A stretch of 64,000 bases of DNA. Origin: Neorickettsia findlayensis (lineage in GTDB: Bacteria; Pseudomonadota; Alphaproteobacteria; Rickettsiales; Anaplasmataceae). Location of the stretch: contig NZ_CP047224.1 in the NCBI RefSeq assembly GCF_009856525.1, positions 744,001 through 808,000 of the forward strand, given 5' to 3'. The position numbers and the translations under genes are program-made. Every line of letters begins with the position of its first letter. Within the stretch, counting starts at the first letter, position 1. The notes beneath the pieces were generated by a model. It searched no databases and was not told the origin of the DNA. It saw only the letters and a list, made by a program, of their open reading frames with translations. Positions 63,212 to 64,000 of this stretch are shown here, in pieces.

Positions 63212-64000
63212 ATGCCAGGCGATACACTTTTGAGCGTACTTTCCAATGACACATATTTTAATAGCTTAACTGATGAACTCCTCCTCAGCCTAATTAAGGA
63301 CACAGTTTTCAATGGAATGATAAAAGGCGATGGAAAGATAGAATTAAAAGACATTCTTACAGATAACACCGGCAAATTTAGAGAGCTTGTAGAAAGTAGC
63401 AGTAAAGATATATTAAAAAGCATACTTACCGACAGCACAGGTAACTTTAAAGGGCTTATAGAAAGCGCAGGTAAAGAGAAAGTAAAAGCACTTCTCACAG
63501 ATGAGAACTTTAAAAAATTATTTGAGGACGATACGAAAGCAAATCATGTAAAAGAGGTACTTACAGACACAAATGCTAAGGAAATCCTTACGGATCAAAC
63601 AGGCAAAGAAGTCCTAAAAAACAGCACAGCTAAAGATATATTAAAAAGCACAAATGCAGCCGAGGTACTAAAAGACGCCAATGCTAAGGAAATCCTTACG
63701 GATCAAACGGGCAAAGAAGTCCTAAAAAACAGCACAGCTAAAGATATATTAAAAAGCACAAATGCAGCCGAGGTACTAAAAGACGCCAATGCTAAGGAAA
63801 TCCTTACGGATCAAACGGGCAAAGAAGTCCTAAAAAACAGCACAGCTAAAGATATATTAAAAGACACAAATGCAGCCGAGGTACTAAAAGACGACACAGC
63901 TAAGGAAGTATTAAAAAACAGTAAATTTAAAGAAGCAATAACAGGTGCAGGTAAAGACATACTAAAAGACATTCTTACAGACAGCACCGGTAAATTTAAA
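63212..64000 (+). CDS. ssa: Ssa-like repeat surface antigen, partial (runs off window)
   Basis: An open frame of 263 codons to the window edge, start ATG at 63212 (a TTG at 63182 is an alternative). The first ~30 residues (GDTLLSVLSNDTYFNSLTDELL) differ from the rest; from residue ~40 the sequence consists of Lys-, Asp-, Leu- and Thr-rich repeats such as KDILTDSTGKFK, and from 63572 of three 36-residue units. It has no membrane helix and no clear classical signal peptide. Composition and repeat style resemble the Neorickettsia strain-specific antigen Ssa, a polymorphic immunodominant protein; the name is by resemblance. Function unknown. Confidence 0.75.
   Translation, partial: MPGDTLLSVLSNDTYFNSLTDELLLSLIKDTVFNGMIKGDGKIELKDILTDNTGKFRELVESSSKDILKSILTDSTGNFKGLIESAGKEKVKALLTDENFKKLFEDDTKANHVKEVLTDTNAKEILTDQTGKEVLKNSTAKDILKSTNAAEVLKDANAKEILTDQTGKEVLKNSTAKDILKSTNAAEVLKDANAKEILTDQTGKEVLKNSTAKDILKDTNAAEVLKDDTAKEVLKNSKFKEAITGAGKDILKDILTDSTGKFK
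63572..63895 (+). repeat. Three 108-bp tandem repeats in Ssa-like gene
   Basis: The string aatgctaag recurs at 63572, 63680 and 63788, an exact 108-nt period. Copies are near-identical, the third diverging at its 3' end. Each 36-residue unit itself splits into four nine-residue blocks: NAKEILTDQ, TGKEVLKNS, TAKDILKST and NAAEVLKDA. Confidence 0.95.

Overview
The window reads as chromosome of a small-genome, obligate intracellular alphaproteobacterium of the Anaplasmataceae, most likely genus Neorickettsia. Three things point there: a rickettsial type IV secretion (T4SS) cluster virB3-virB4 followed by four tandem, greatly enlarged virB6 genes; three adjacent signal-peptide-bearing surface antigens that look like the Neorickettsia NSP1/2/3 set of the P44/Msp2/OMP-1 superfamily; and, running off the right edge, a repeat protein that resembles the Neorickettsia strain-specific antigen (Ssa). 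The genus is inferred from gene content and family resemblance; no database search was possible.

Layout. 1-9.7 kb: ribosomal proteins S9 and L13, CvpA, a fused TRAP transporter, Fe superoxide dismutase, TsaB, a BrnQ-type carrier, an MFS permease and an MscS channel. 9.8-17.3 kb: tRNA-Asp, a class II aldolase-like gene coupled to argD, a cyclophilin, purC, ribE, lgt, ctaA and the compact rpmH-rnpA-yidD block. 17.3-32.2 kb, all on the minus strand: virB3, virB4 and four virB6 genes in one tightly packed operon with a plausible promoter near 32.38 kb. 32.5-37.6 kb: Atm1-type ABC exporter, patatin-like lipase, an unknown membrane protein with a near-consensus promoter, and an alpha/beta hydrolase. 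37.7-40.9 kb: the three surface antigens, with strong inverted repeats after the second. 41-50.9 kb: secG-pyrG, tRNA-Ala, a 664-residue protein with a SopB/INPP4-type phosphatase signature, the infA-maf-nusB operon, a thioredoxin-fold protein, a CPA2 antiporter and guaA. 51-62.2 kb: an Mrp/ApbC-like ATPase without its usual CxxC, pal-cpoB, gpmI, a hydrolase, metG, the operon rplU-rpmA-trmD-rplS-trxA, recR and two DsbA-fold proteins. 62.6-64 kb: a small acidic unknown and the start of the Ssa-like repeat protein.

How it fits together. Housekeeping genes show retained nucleotide, riboflavin, heme A and glycolytic steps, envelope lipoprotein processing and imported amino acids or organic acids. 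The host-facing part consists of the T4SS inner-membrane complex, whose long VirB6 tails carry tandem repeats, the surface antigens, the Ssa-like protein, and two possible effectors near it (patatin lipase, phosphoinositide-phosphatase-like protein). The most interesting items are the SopB/INPP4-like phosphatase at 43.3-45.3 kb, the tyrosine-motif repeats in the third VirB6 tail, and the nine-residue periodicity of the Ssa-like protein.
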